Shown here: positions 1 through 5,559 of the stretch, piece by piece
How positions within the stretch are numbered: the first letter of the stretch is position 1
Layout: the number at the start of each line of letters is the position of its first letter
NCBI GenBank assembly: GCA_023430775.1
Contig: JAEYYY010000254.1
Span: 1-7,583, forward strand
Length of the DNA: 7,583 bases
Direction of reading: 5' to 3'
DNA from: Pseudomonadota bacterium
GTDB taxonomy: Bacteria > Myxococcota_A > Polyangia > Haliangiales > Haliangiaceae
Translations under genes and position numbers: made by a program
Notes under the pieces: generated by a model
The model's database searches: none
Seen by the model: the letters and a program-made list of their open reading frames with translations, nothing else
What the model was told of the DNA's origin: nothing

Positions 1-2
1 CG

Positions 3-605
3 ACTCACATGGTGTCGAGTCCCGCGGCGCTCGGCTTCGACGAGCTGTTCGGCGACGTGCTCGCGATCGCCACGGTCGGCCCGAAGCTCGCACCGCGTCG
101 CGCGTGGACCCGTGGCGAGGTCCAGCTCCTCGAGGCGCGGTGGGATCACGTGGCCACCGCCGAGCGCCCGCTCGCCGTGCCCGAAGGCTGGCGCGTCGTC
201 GATCGGATCGACGTCGCCGATCTCGAGGACGAGGCCGCGCATCACTGGCAGGCGCGGACGAGCGGCAAGCAGGCGACGCTGCTGCATCGCGAGGTCACGA
301 CCACGCTGCTGCTCGACGGTGGCCGCACGGTGGTGGGTGGAGAGCGGTTCGCGATCAGCGCCGAACCGAACAAGCCGATCAAGCTCGTGCTGAGGACGGG
401 CGGCAACGCGCAGTATCCCGATCACGAGCGCACGATCGGCGCCACCCTGCAAGTCTCCGGCAAGGCGGTCGTCGTGCCGCCACCGCGCGGGCCCCTGATC
501 GAGATCGCGATCGATCTGCCACCCGGCGATCGCGAGCGCACGCTCGGCGTCGAGACCGATCGCCCGTATCGCGTGTTCCACTGGTTCGTGCTGCAGCCGC
601 GGTAA
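3..605 (+). CDS. Unrecognised protein, C-terminal part (5' end probably outside window)
   Basis: The frame is open to the left edge of the window (two sense codons precede the first ATG at 9), and no ribosome binding site can be judged, so this is probably the 3' part of a longer gene. If the ATG at 9 is the true start, the product is 198 aa. I do not recognise the family. The first ~90 residues are mixed helix-like and Trp-containing. The last ~100 residues alternate hydrophobic and polar positions with several Gly/Pro turns and end in an aromatic strand (VFHWFVLQPR), which suggests a beta-sandwich domain closing a larger protein, such as the C-terminal domain of an envelope or carbohydrate-related enzyme. 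No signal peptide, membrane segment or catalytic motif is visible. Codon use matches the neighbours. It is followed after 16 bases by the sixA-like gene. Coding status is well supported; function is unknown. Confidence 0.72.
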   Translation, partial: THMVSSPAALGFDELFGDVLAIATVGPKLAPRRAWTRGEVQLLEARWDHVATAERPLAVPEGWRVVDRIDVADLEDEAAHHWQARTSGKQATLLHREVTTTLLLDGGRTVVGGERFAISAEPNKPIKLVLRTGGNAQYPDHERTIGATLQVSGKAVVVPPPRGPLIEIAIDLPPGDRERTLGVETDRPYRVFHWFVLQPR

Positions 606-609
606 CTGG

Positions 610-615
610 TAGGCT
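610..615 (+). promoter_or_regulatory. Candidate -10 element (GTANNNT type) for leaderless sixA-like gene
   Basis: TAGGCT, preceded by G, ends 6 bases before the GTG start at 622. That spacing would put transcription start at or next to the start codon. No Shine-Dalgarno sequence lies in the 16-base gap, and no good -35 box is visible. The same arrangement recurs before the genes at 1157, 3350 and 5560. The TAG of the box is also an in-frame stop for the sixA frame, so translation cannot start further upstream. Assignment as a promoter is inference. Confidence 0.4.
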
Positions 616-621
616 GCGCGC

Positions 622-1092
622 GTGAACATCTATCTCGTTCGCCACGGCGATGCGGTCCCCGAAGAAGACGCCGGTAGCGATCGAGATCGCTGGCTCTCGC
701 CACGCGGTCGCGAGGCGGCGCGGATCCTCGGCAAGCTGATCAAGGAACAGCGCGTCGAGCCCGACGCCATCCTGTGCTCGCCGCTGCCGCGCGCGGTGCA
801 GACGGCAGAGCTGATCGCGCAGATGATCGATTACCTCGGCGTGATCACGAGCCGGCGCTGCTTCGAGCCCGCCGCCCAGCCGCGCGTCGGTGCCAGCGAG
901 GTGATGGCCGCGGGCGGCTCGGTGATCGTCGTCGGCCACGAGCCCTCGATCTCGGCGCTCGGCGCCCATCTCCTCGGGCTCCCCTCGTTCCCGCAGTTCC
1001 GCACCGCGCAGTGCTGTGCCCTCGAGAACGGCAAGCCGACCTGGACGGCGCGCTCGGACCTCGATCAGGTCCAGGCTCTGTTCGTCGACTGA
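622..1092 (+). CDS. sixA: SixA-type protein histidine phosphatase (histidine phosphatase superfamily)
   Basis: This 156 aa protein is close to the length of E. coli SixA (about 160 aa), a cytoplasmic phosphatase that removes phosphate from phosphohistidine in phosphotransfer proteins. It opens with the signature RHGDA (Arg7, His8; His8 is the expected phospho-acceptor). It continues with SPLPRAVQTAE, whose Arg57 matches the second phosphate-binding Arg, and VGHEPSIS with His106, the second catalytic His. The spacing of these residues parallels E. coli SixA (His8, Arg55, His108). The GTG at 622 is the first possible start after an in-frame TAG at 610-612, and it places RHG at the very N-terminus as the family requires. 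No signal peptide is present. The natural partner (a His-containing phosphotransfer or phosphotransferase protein) is not encoded nearby, so the substrate is unknown. A broader phosphohistidine or small-molecule phosphatase role cannot be excluded. Confidence 0.9.
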   Translation: MNIYLVRHGDAVPEEDAGSDRDRWLSPRGREAARILGKLIKEQRVEPDAILCSPLPRAVQTAELIAQMIDYLGVITSRRCFEPAAQPRVGASEVMAAGGSVIVVGHEPSISALGAHLLGLPSFPQFRTAQCCALENGKPTWTARSDLDQVQALFVD

Positions 1093-1142
1093 GCAGTTAT
1101 TGAAGTGGCCCGCGAGGCCGTCGCAACCGGCCGGCGCTGACG

Positions 1143-1148
1143 TATCAT
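1143..1148 (+). promoter_or_regulatory. Candidate -10 element (GTANNNT type) before CapA-like lipoprotein gene
   Basis: TATCAT, preceded by G, ends 8 bases before the GTG at 1157, within a 64-base intergenic gap that has no purine-rich ribosome binding site next to the start. Of the four such elements in the window it is closest to the classical TATAAT box (5 of 6 bases). A TTGAAG at 1100-1105 resembles a -35 box but is about 37 bases away, too far to pair with it. A leaderless transcript starting at the GTG fits best; this is inference. Confidence 0.45.
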
Positions 1149-1156
1149 GATCGACG

Positions 1157-2833
1157 GTGCGCGCCGGCTTGCTGGTGGTGTTCGCGTGTGGCGGTAGCGA
1201 GTCGATCGCGCCGGCTGGGCCCGCCGAGCCCGTCACGATCTCGATCACCGCGACGCCGTGCCCGGAGTGGCGCTACGCGCTGGTCACCGACTCGTTCGAT
1301 CCGGTCGAGGACCTCTCGCGCGATGCGCTGATCGCGGGCTGGCGCGATGGCTCGATCGCGGCCGCGCCGGAGACCATCGAGGTCCTCGCGAGGACGCTGG
1401 GCCCCGGCGCCGCGCAGGTCACCGGCCGGCCTGATCCGACGCGACGTCAGCGCGTCGTCGTATCGGTCGACGAGCTGTCACCGGCGTGGAAGGTGGTGAC
1501 GATCGATGGCCAGCATCCACTCGGCGCCGATACCCACGCCCTGGTGGCTCGTGACTGTCATCGCACCACCTCGAACTTCGATCCGGCGAAGCTGACGACG
1601 ATCGTGATGAGCGGGACCACCGCGCTGACGCGCCGGACCGCGGAGCGCATCGAGAGCCACGGTGCGGCGGACCTCGTCCAGCACATCGCGCCGTGGTTTC
1701 GCAGCGCCGACATCACGCACGTCTCGAACGAGGTCGCGTTCGTGCGCGACTGCGATCCGCTGGAGAAGGCCGCCGGCGAGCACGACGACCTGGTGTTCTG
1801 CTCGAAGGACAAGTACATCGAGGCGCTCGATCTGATCGGCACCGACCTCGTCGAGCTGACCGGCAGCCACCTCAGCGACTACGGCGCCCTGCCCCGCACG
1901 ATCGAGATGTATCGCAAGCGCGGCTGGGTGTGGTTCGGCGGTGGCCGCACGCAGCTCGAGGCGACCGAGCCTCGCATCCTCGAGCACCGCGGCCACCGGT
2001 TCGCGTTCCTCGGCTGCAACGCGGTCGGCACCTGGCTGCACGCGGTGTCGACCGGCTACGGCGTCGCGGCGTGTGACTGGGCGCGGATGACGTGGCAGAT
2101 CCGCGACCTGCGCGAGCGCGGCATCCTGCCGATCGTCTCGGTGCAGCACCAGGAGACCCACGAGCACGACGTGCCGCCCGGTGTCGTCGTCGATCTGCGG
2201 CGGCTCGCCGAGGCCGGCGCGGTGTTCGTGCTCGGCAGCCAGGCGCACTCGGCGCACCCGTGGGATGTCCACCACGGCGCGGTCGTCCACTACGGCCCGG
2301 GCAACATCCTGTTCGCGCAGTACGTCGAGGCGCAGCGCGAGGCCGCGGTCGACAAGCTCTACTTCCACGCCGGCAAGCTGCTCACCGTCGAGCATCTCTA
2401 TACCCGCACCGAGCACGGCCAGCCGCGCCTGCTGACGGCGCGCGAGCGCCAGCGCTTCCTCGGCCAGATGGAGAAGGTCGCGAACGATCTGCCGCCGAGC
2501 GCGCCGTGGGAGCCGCCGACGCCGGGCGACGGTGACCCCCGCGTGCGGCCCGATTCGTTGATCGTGCAGCACGGCCGCATGCAGCAGCTCGCCGTGCGCG
2601 TGCCCGACAAGCTCGAAGACCGCCAGCGCTATCCTCTGATCGTCGACCTCGCGGGCACCTCCGCACACGGCGCGCGAGACAGTGACGCGTTTGTCGTCAC
2701 ACCGCTGGGCAAACGGCGCGCAACGGGCACCGAGATCGCGACGTTCATTACAGCGAAATACCCGGTCGATCCGGATCGCACGTCGATCACGCCCGAGCCG
2801 CGCACCAGAAAACGCCGATCTGGCCGCCGCTAG
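1157..2833 (+). CDS. CapA-family (PGA_cap) lipoprotein with truncated esterase-like C-terminus
   Basis: The product is 558 aa. An in-frame TGA at 1148-1150 makes the GTG at 1157 the most upstream start. It yields a very short signal ending VVFAC, with Cys11 followed by GGSES, so lipidation and export are likely. Residues 28-147 are an unassigned N-terminal region. Residues about 148-390 match the CapA fold of the calcineurin-like metallophosphoesterase superfamily, named after capsular poly-gamma-glutamate synthesis proteins. Visible blocks are MSGTTALTR (151-159), SNEV (190-193), LTGSHLSDYG (234-243), QHQETHEHD (330-338), GSQAHSAHP (360-368) and HYGPGNILFAQ (378-388). Several positions differ from the usual CapA ligands (GD, NNH, GHHPH), so metal-dependent catalysis may be altered. 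Residues 468-543 resemble the start of an alpha/beta-hydrolase esterase that stops before the nucleophile. No capB or capC neighbour is present, so capsule synthesis is not implied; the exact function is unknown. Confidence 0.85.
   Translation: MRAGLLVVFACGGSESIAPAGPAEPVTISITATPCPEWRYALVTDSFDPVEDLSRDALIAGWRDGSIAAAPETIEVLARTLGPGAAQVTGRPDPTRRQRVVVSVDELSPAWKVVTIDGQHPLGADTHALVARDCHRTTSNFDPAKLTTIVMSGTTALTRRTAERIESHGAADLVQHIAPWFRSADITHVSNEVAFVRDCDPLEKAAGEHDDLVFCSKDKYIEALDLIGTDLVELTGSHLSDYGALPRTIEMYRKRGWVWFGGGRTQLEATEPRILEHRGHRFAFLGCNAVGTWLHAVSTGYGVAACDWARMTWQIRDLRERGILPIVSVQHQETHEHDVPPGVVVDLRRLAEAGAVFVLGSQAHSAHPWDVHHGAVVHYGPGNILFAQYVEAQREAAVDKLYFHAGKLLTVEHLYTRTEHGQPRLLTARERQRFLGQMEKVANDLPPSAPWEPPTPGDGDPRVRPDSLIVQHGRMQQLAVRVPDKLEDRQRYPLIVDLAGTSAHGARDSDAFVVTPLGKRRATGTEIATFITAKYPVDPDRTSITPEPRTRKRRSGRR
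2558..2833 (+). other. Apparent remnant of an esterase/alpha-beta hydrolase domain inside the CapA-like gene
   Basis: Residues 468-543 of the CapA-like protein contain, in order, a beta strand with an oxyanion-type loop (YPLIVDLAGTSAHG), a strand and turn (DAFVVTPLGKR), and the segment YPVDPDRTSITP. In polyhydroxybutyrate-depolymerase-like and related esterases the equivalent stretch runs directly into the GxSxG nucleophile elbow. Here it turns into a basic tail (RTRKRRSGRR) and stops. Neither other forward frame shows GxSxG in the following ~100 bases, so this looks like a deletion rather than a simple frameshift. Codon use from about 2680 to 2830 (acagtgac, tttgtc, aaacgg, attacagcgaaa, agaaaa) is more A/T-tolerant than the flanks. 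The family match was made by eye and is moderately supported. Confidence 0.45.
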
Positions 2834-2863
2834 GTGGCACGCGAGTGGCACTTCGTCGGGTTC

Positions 2864-2867
2864 GGAG
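2864..2867 (+). promoter_or_regulatory. Shine-Dalgarno sequence deciding the start of the DUF4440 gene
   Basis: GGAG, continuing as GGAGAAA, ends 8 bases before the ATG at 2876. It is the clearest ribosome binding site in the window and argues against the in-frame GTG at 2834, which directly abuts the stop codon of the upstream gene. No GTANNNT element occurs at leaderless spacing before this ATG, so the gene is probably translated from the upstream gene's transcript. Confidence 0.6.
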
Positions 2868-2875
2868 AAATCACC

Positions 2876-3310
2876 ATGGCGACACCGACCCGCTCAGAGG
2901 AAACCCGGCGCCGCGAGCTGCTCGAGCTCGAGCACGCGTTCTGGAACGCGATGAAGGTGCGCGACGGCAAGACCGTGACGCGCTTGACCGATGCGACGAC
3001 GATCGTCGTCGGACCGCAGGGCATCGGCGAGATGCCCAAGGCCTCGGTCGGCGAGATGGTCGAGAACGCGGACTGGAAGCTCGATCGCTTCGAGATCGAT
3101 CCGGCGAAGGTCCAGATCAAGCTGATCGACGATGACGTCGCGGTGATCGCGTACGAGGTCGACGAGAAGGTGATCGTCGATGGCAAGGCGCAGACACTCA
3201 AGGCGTTCGACACGTCCGTCTGGGTCCGCCGGCTCGGCAAGTGGTTGTGCGCGATGCACACCGAGACGCTCGCGGGTGATCCGTTCGGGCGCGATCGCGA
3301 ATCGCACTAA
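2876..3310 (+). CDS. DUF4440 / SnoaL-like (NTF2-fold) protein
   Basis: The product is a 144 aa soluble protein of the size expected for a single NTF2-like cone. The N-terminal helix ELLELEHAFWNAMKVRDG (14-31) followed by a strand ending VVGPQGIGEM (44-53) is typical of DUF4440 proteins. The middle alternates strands (KVQIKLIDDDVAVIAYEVDEK), and the closing strands TSVWVRRLGKWLCAMHTETL (113-132) carry the characteristic Trp-rich W..R..GKW motif. No signal peptide is present. NTF2-fold proteins bind or isomerise small molecules or act as oligomeric scaffolds; the substrate cannot be told from sequence. The gene lies 42 bases after the CapA-like gene, has its own Shine-Dalgarno sequence and shows no promoter element, which suggests co-transcription. 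A longer 158 aa form from the GTG at 2834 is possible but less likely. Confidence 0.82.
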   Translation: MATPTRSEETRRRELLELEHAFWNAMKVRDGKTVTRLTDATTIVVGPQGIGEMPKASVGEMVENADWKLDRFEIDPAKVQIKLIDDDVAVIAYEVDEKVIVDGKAQTLKAFDTSVWVRRLGKWLCAMHTETLAGDPFGRDRESH

Positions 3311-3336
3311 CGAGGGCATCCCAGCGGCACTCGCGG

Positions 3337-3342
3337 TACCTT
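3337..3342 (+). promoter_or_regulatory. Candidate -10 element (GTANNNT type) before the hydrolase lipoprotein gene
   Basis: TACCTT, preceded by G, ends 7 bases before the GTG at 3350. The 39-base gap to the previous gene shows no Shine-Dalgarno sequence near the GTG and no convincing -35 box. The placement matches the other GTANNNT elements in the window. A leaderless promoter is inferred. Confidence 0.4.
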
Positions 3343-3349
3343 CCACGCG

Positions 3350-4285
3350 GTGCGCTGGCTGTTGTTGCTCGTGACCCTGATCGCGTGTGGGAGCAAACCG
3401 CCGATCGTCAACGAGACGCCCGACGACGACGACGCCAATCCGTTCGCGCGCGGCGCGGATTACAAGCCGGTCGCGTTCGGCGTCGAGGTCAAGGGCGAGG
3501 GCCGCCCCGTCGTGTTGATCCCCGGCCTCGGCTGCCCCGGCGAGGTGTGGAACGACACGGTCGAGCACCTCGGCGAGAGCTACCAGACGCACGTGCTGAC
3601 GCTCTCCGGGTTCGCCGGGCGTCCCGCGATCAAGGAGCCGCTCTCGGCGGCGGTGCGCCGCGACCTCGCGCGCTACATCCGTTCGCGCAGGCTCGATCAC
3701 CCGATCATCATCGGTCACAGCATGGGCGGGTTCATCGCGTACTGGCTCGCCTCGTACCATCCCGATCTCACCGGTCCGGTGATCGTCGTCGATGCCGGGC
3801 CCGCGCTGTCGGGCGATCTCGAGGAGGCGAAGGCGCTGCGGTCGCGGTGGAAGAACGTCAGCGATGAAGAGTTCGCGACGCAGACGCGGCTGTCGTACTC
3901 GAGCATGACGCGGCAGCCGAAGAAGATGGAGAGCGTGATCGCGAAGGTCGCGCGCTCGAATCGCCGCGCGTTCGCCGACGCGATCTACGAGATGGTCACC
4001 ACCGACCTCACCGAGCAGGTCGTCGAGATCAAGAGCCCGGTGCTGATCCTCGCCGCCGACGGCATGTTCCAGAAGCGGATCGCGGGCCAGGTCAAGGACA
4101 TCCCCGATCACGAGATGATCGTGCTCGAGGGAACGAAGCACTTCCTGATGTACGACGATCCGGACGCTTATCACCGCGAGCTCGACAAGTTCCTCGCCAA
4201 GCATCCCGCGAAATCGGCGAAGGACGACGAGCCGACGCCGCCGCCGAAGGACGACGACGAAGAGCCCGATCCCGAGGAGGATTAG
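3350..4285 (+). CDS. Alpha/beta-hydrolase lipoprotein
   Basis: This 311 aa protein starts with a compact signal peptide (MRWLLLLVTLIAC). The lipobox LIAC places the lipidated Cys at 13, followed by Gly-Ser, so it is expected to be anchored at the envelope. An Asp-rich linker (25-28) leads to a single alpha/beta-hydrolase domain, about 40-285. The first strand and oxyanion loop are VVLIPGLGCPGEVW (54-67), the nucleophile elbow is GHSMGG with Ser124, a probable acid is Asp237 (LILAADGMF), and the catalytic His is probably His264 (GTKHFLM). A cap-like helical insert spans about 150-220. The last 20 residues are almost all Asp/Glu/Pro/Lys, a disordered acidic tail. The triad looks intact, so it should be active, as an esterase, lipase or similar enzyme; the substrate is unknown. 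GTG at 3350 is chosen because it gives a complete signal peptide. The 3' end overlaps the stop codon of the convergent Hsp70 gene. Confidence 0.88.
   Translation: MRWLLLLVTLIACGSKPPIVNETPDDDDANPFARGADYKPVAFGVEVKGEGRPVVLIPGLGCPGEVWNDTVEHLGESYQTHVLTLSGFAGRPAIKEPLSAAVRRDLARYIRSRRLDHPIIIGHSMGGFIAYWLASYHPDLTGPVIVVDAGPALSGDLEEAKALRSRWKNVSDEEFATQTRLSYSSMTRQPKKMESVIAKVARSNRRAFADAIYEMVTTDLTEQVVEIKSPVLILAADGMFQKRIAGQVKDIPDHEMIVLEGTKHFLMYDDPDAYHRELDKFLAKHPAKSAKDDEPTPPPKDDDEEPDPEED
4282..4285. other. Convergent stop-codon overlap TTAG (hydrolase / Hsp70)
   Basis: The four bases TTAG give TAG (4283-4285) to the + strand hydrolase and TAA (complement of 4282-4284) to the - strand Hsp70 gene. No space remains for an intergenic terminator, so any termination signal must lie inside the opposing gene, and convergent read-through or antisense RNA is possible. 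Confidence 0.9.
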
Positions 4286-5511
4286 TCGAACAGCTGGCGC
4301 GCGCGGGCAGCGAGGCCCCACGCGACGCTGGTCAGCTCCTCGCCGCCGACCACCTTGGCCTCGCCGAACCGCGCCGCGAGCCGGCCGCGCACGCTCGGCA
4401 CCAGCGAGCTGCCGCCGGTGGCGAACACGCGATCGACATCGGCGGCCGCGACGTTCGCCTGCTCGAGCACCCGATCGAGCACGGTGTCGATCGCGTCGAG
4501 GTCCTCGCCGATCCAGCCATCGAACGCCGCGCGCGTCACCGGCAGATCGAGATCGAGATCCGGAAGCGTCACCCGATCCTGCTCGCCGCTCGACAGCCGC
4601 GTCTTCGCTCCTTCGACCGCGCGGTGCAGCGGCAAGCCGAGATCCTCCTCGACGACGCGCACCAGCCTCTCGACCTTGGCGGGTTCGAGCGCTCCCTGGC
4701 TGACGCGCTCGAGCAGCTTGACGGTCGACTCCTCCTTGAGGAACGACAGGTAGTGCCAGCGCCGCAGCTTGCCGTAGAGCCACGCCGGGACCGGCGCCTC
4801 GCCGCCGAAACCATCGACGGTGTAGCTCGTGCCCTTGCCGAGTGCCGGCGCGACCACGGCATCGATCACGCGTGCGTCGAACGCGTCGCCCGACACGCCG
4901 ATGCCGCCGGTGCCGAGGATCTTCATCTCGCCCTCGCCGCGCGCCGGCACCGCCATCACCGAGAAGTCGGTGGTGCCGCCACCGAAATCGGCGACCAGGA
5001 TCGTCTCGTCGTGATCGAGGCGCGCGGCATAGCGAAACGCGGCGCCGACCGGCTCGTACTCGAACACCACGTCGTCGAAGCCGGCCTTGGTCAGCGCCTC
5101 GCGCATCCGGCCGAGCGCGCGCGCGTCATCCTCCTCGGTCTCGGCGCCCCAGTAGTGCACCGGCCGGCCGATCACCGCGCGATGGCCGAGCTCGATGCCG
5201 GCGCCGGCGCGGATCTGGCGGAGGAACGCCGCGATCATGTCGTCGAGCGCCCACCGCCGGTTGAGGATCACCGTCTTGCCGAACGATTCACTCGCGAGGT
5301 GCGACTTGATCGATTGCACGAGCCGGCCCTCGCCGCCGGTCTCGAGGTAGCGCGCGATCGCCGGCGCACCCGCCGACAGCTTGCCGCCGGGCTCGAAGAA
5401 CAACACGGTGCGCCAGTACGGCGAGCCCTCCAGCGGTACGAGCGCGATGTCATCGCCCGTCGCGCTGGCGACCGCCGAGTTGGTGGTTCCGAAGTCGATC
5501 CCGATCGCCAT
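4282..5511 (-). CDS. YegD-like Hsp70-family ATPase without substrate-binding domain
   Basis: The product is 409 aa, essentially one actin/Hsp70 nucleotide-binding domain; full DnaK has about 640 aa, and E. coli YegD, about 450 aa, is the closer type. Motifs in order: phosphate-1 loop IGIDFGTTNS (3-12); SIKSHL with Lys69 at the place of the DnaK catalytic Lys; GRPVHYWG (115-122), recalling the GRP strand of YegD; YEPVGAA with Glu153; phosphate-2 loop VADFGGGTTDFS (173-184); GGIGVSGDAFD (202-212); and adenosine loop FATGGSSLVP (363-372). All expected ATP-contact residues are present, so ATP binding and probably hydrolysis are expected in the cytoplasm. The peptide-binding beta domain and lid are absent, and no DnaJ or GrpE gene lies nearby. 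The ATG at 5511 is preceded by a weak GGA at 5 bases. The gene is divergent from the small membrane protein gene, with a 48-base gap. The client or partner is unknown. Confidence 0.9.
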   Translation of the reverse strand: MAIGIDFGTTNSAVASATGDDIALVPLEGSPYWRTVLFFEPGGKLSAGAPAIARYLETGGEGRLVQSIKSHLASESFGKTVILNRRWALDDMIAAFLRQIRAGAGIELGHRAVIGRPVHYWGAETEEDDARALGRMREALTKAGFDDVVFEYEPVGAAFRYAARLDHDETILVADFGGGTTDFSVMAVPARGEGEMKILGTGGIGVSGDAFDARVIDAVVAPALGKGTSYTVDGFGGEAPVPAWLYGKLRRWHYLSFLKEESTVKLLERVSQGALEPAKVERLVRVVEEDLGLPLHRAVEGAKTRLSSGEQDRVTLPDLDLDLPVTRAAFDGWIGEDLDAIDTVLDRVLEQANVAAADVDRVFATGGSSLVPSVRGRLAARFGEAKVVGGEELTSVAWGLAARARQLFD

Positions 5512-5543
5512 TTACATCCAGCCGACAAGTCGCCGGGTCGTGC

Positions 5544-5549
5544 AGTGTA
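5544..5549 (-). promoter_or_regulatory. Candidate -10 element for the Hsp70-like gene
   Basis: On the - strand the gap reads TACACT, a reasonable -10 box, ending 32 bases before the ATG at 5511 and predicting a leader of roughly 25 bases with a weak GGA ribosome site. It overlaps by two bases the + strand TATCGT element, so the two divergent promoters could not both be occupied by polymerase. No clear -35 is seen. Inference only. Confidence 0.25.
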
Positions 5550-5553
5550 TCGT
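5548..5553 (+). promoter_or_regulatory. Candidate -10 element (GTANNNT type) before small membrane protein gene
   Basis: TATCGT, preceded by G, ends 6 bases before the GTG at 5560 in the 48-base divergent gap. No Shine-Dalgarno sequence precedes the GTG. Placement equals that of the elements at 610, 1143 and 3337. It also bears on the start: the alternative GTG at 5545 overlaps the element, which favours 5560. Confidence 0.4.
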
Positions 5554-5559
5554 TTCAGC

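Noticed and set aside
1147..1149. ATG at 1147 as start of the CapA-like gene
   Set aside because: It is in a different frame from the CapA-like protein, and an in-frame TGA at 1148-1150 blocks any start upstream of the GTG at 1157.
1093..1156. Possible terminator hairpin (GGCC-CGCGA-GGCC, then CCGGCCGG)
   Set aside because: The stem is only four base pairs and no T-run follows; too weak to call a terminator.
379..1248. Long - strand open frame opposite the sixA-like gene
   Set aside because: Arg/Ala/Asp-rich translation with no motif, opposite a gene with clear catalytic residues; a typical GC-rich shadow frame.
2780..2833. Sequencing frameshift as the cause of the short esterase-like tail
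   Set aside because: Neither alternative frame shows a GxSxG motif or further hydrolase-like sequence downstream, and the next real gene starts at 2876.
2834..2836. GTG at 2834 as start of the DUF4440 gene
   Set aside because: It abuts the previous stop codon, lacks a ribosome site, and adds residues that do not fit the family; the ATG at 2876 has GGAG at good spacing.
1478..2851. 457-codon - strand open frame opposite the CapA-like gene
   Set aside because: Low-complexity Arg/Ala/Val/Asp composition; the + strand frame carries the lipobox and CapA motifs.
2894..4783. 629-codon - strand open frame spanning three genes
   Set aside because: It crosses gene boundaries on both strands and is rich in Arg and Asp without domain motifs; shadow of real genes.
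4624..5559. Upstream extension of the small membrane protein frame
   Set aside because: This part is antisense to the Hsp70 gene and of shadow composition; the recognisable protein begins at about 5560.
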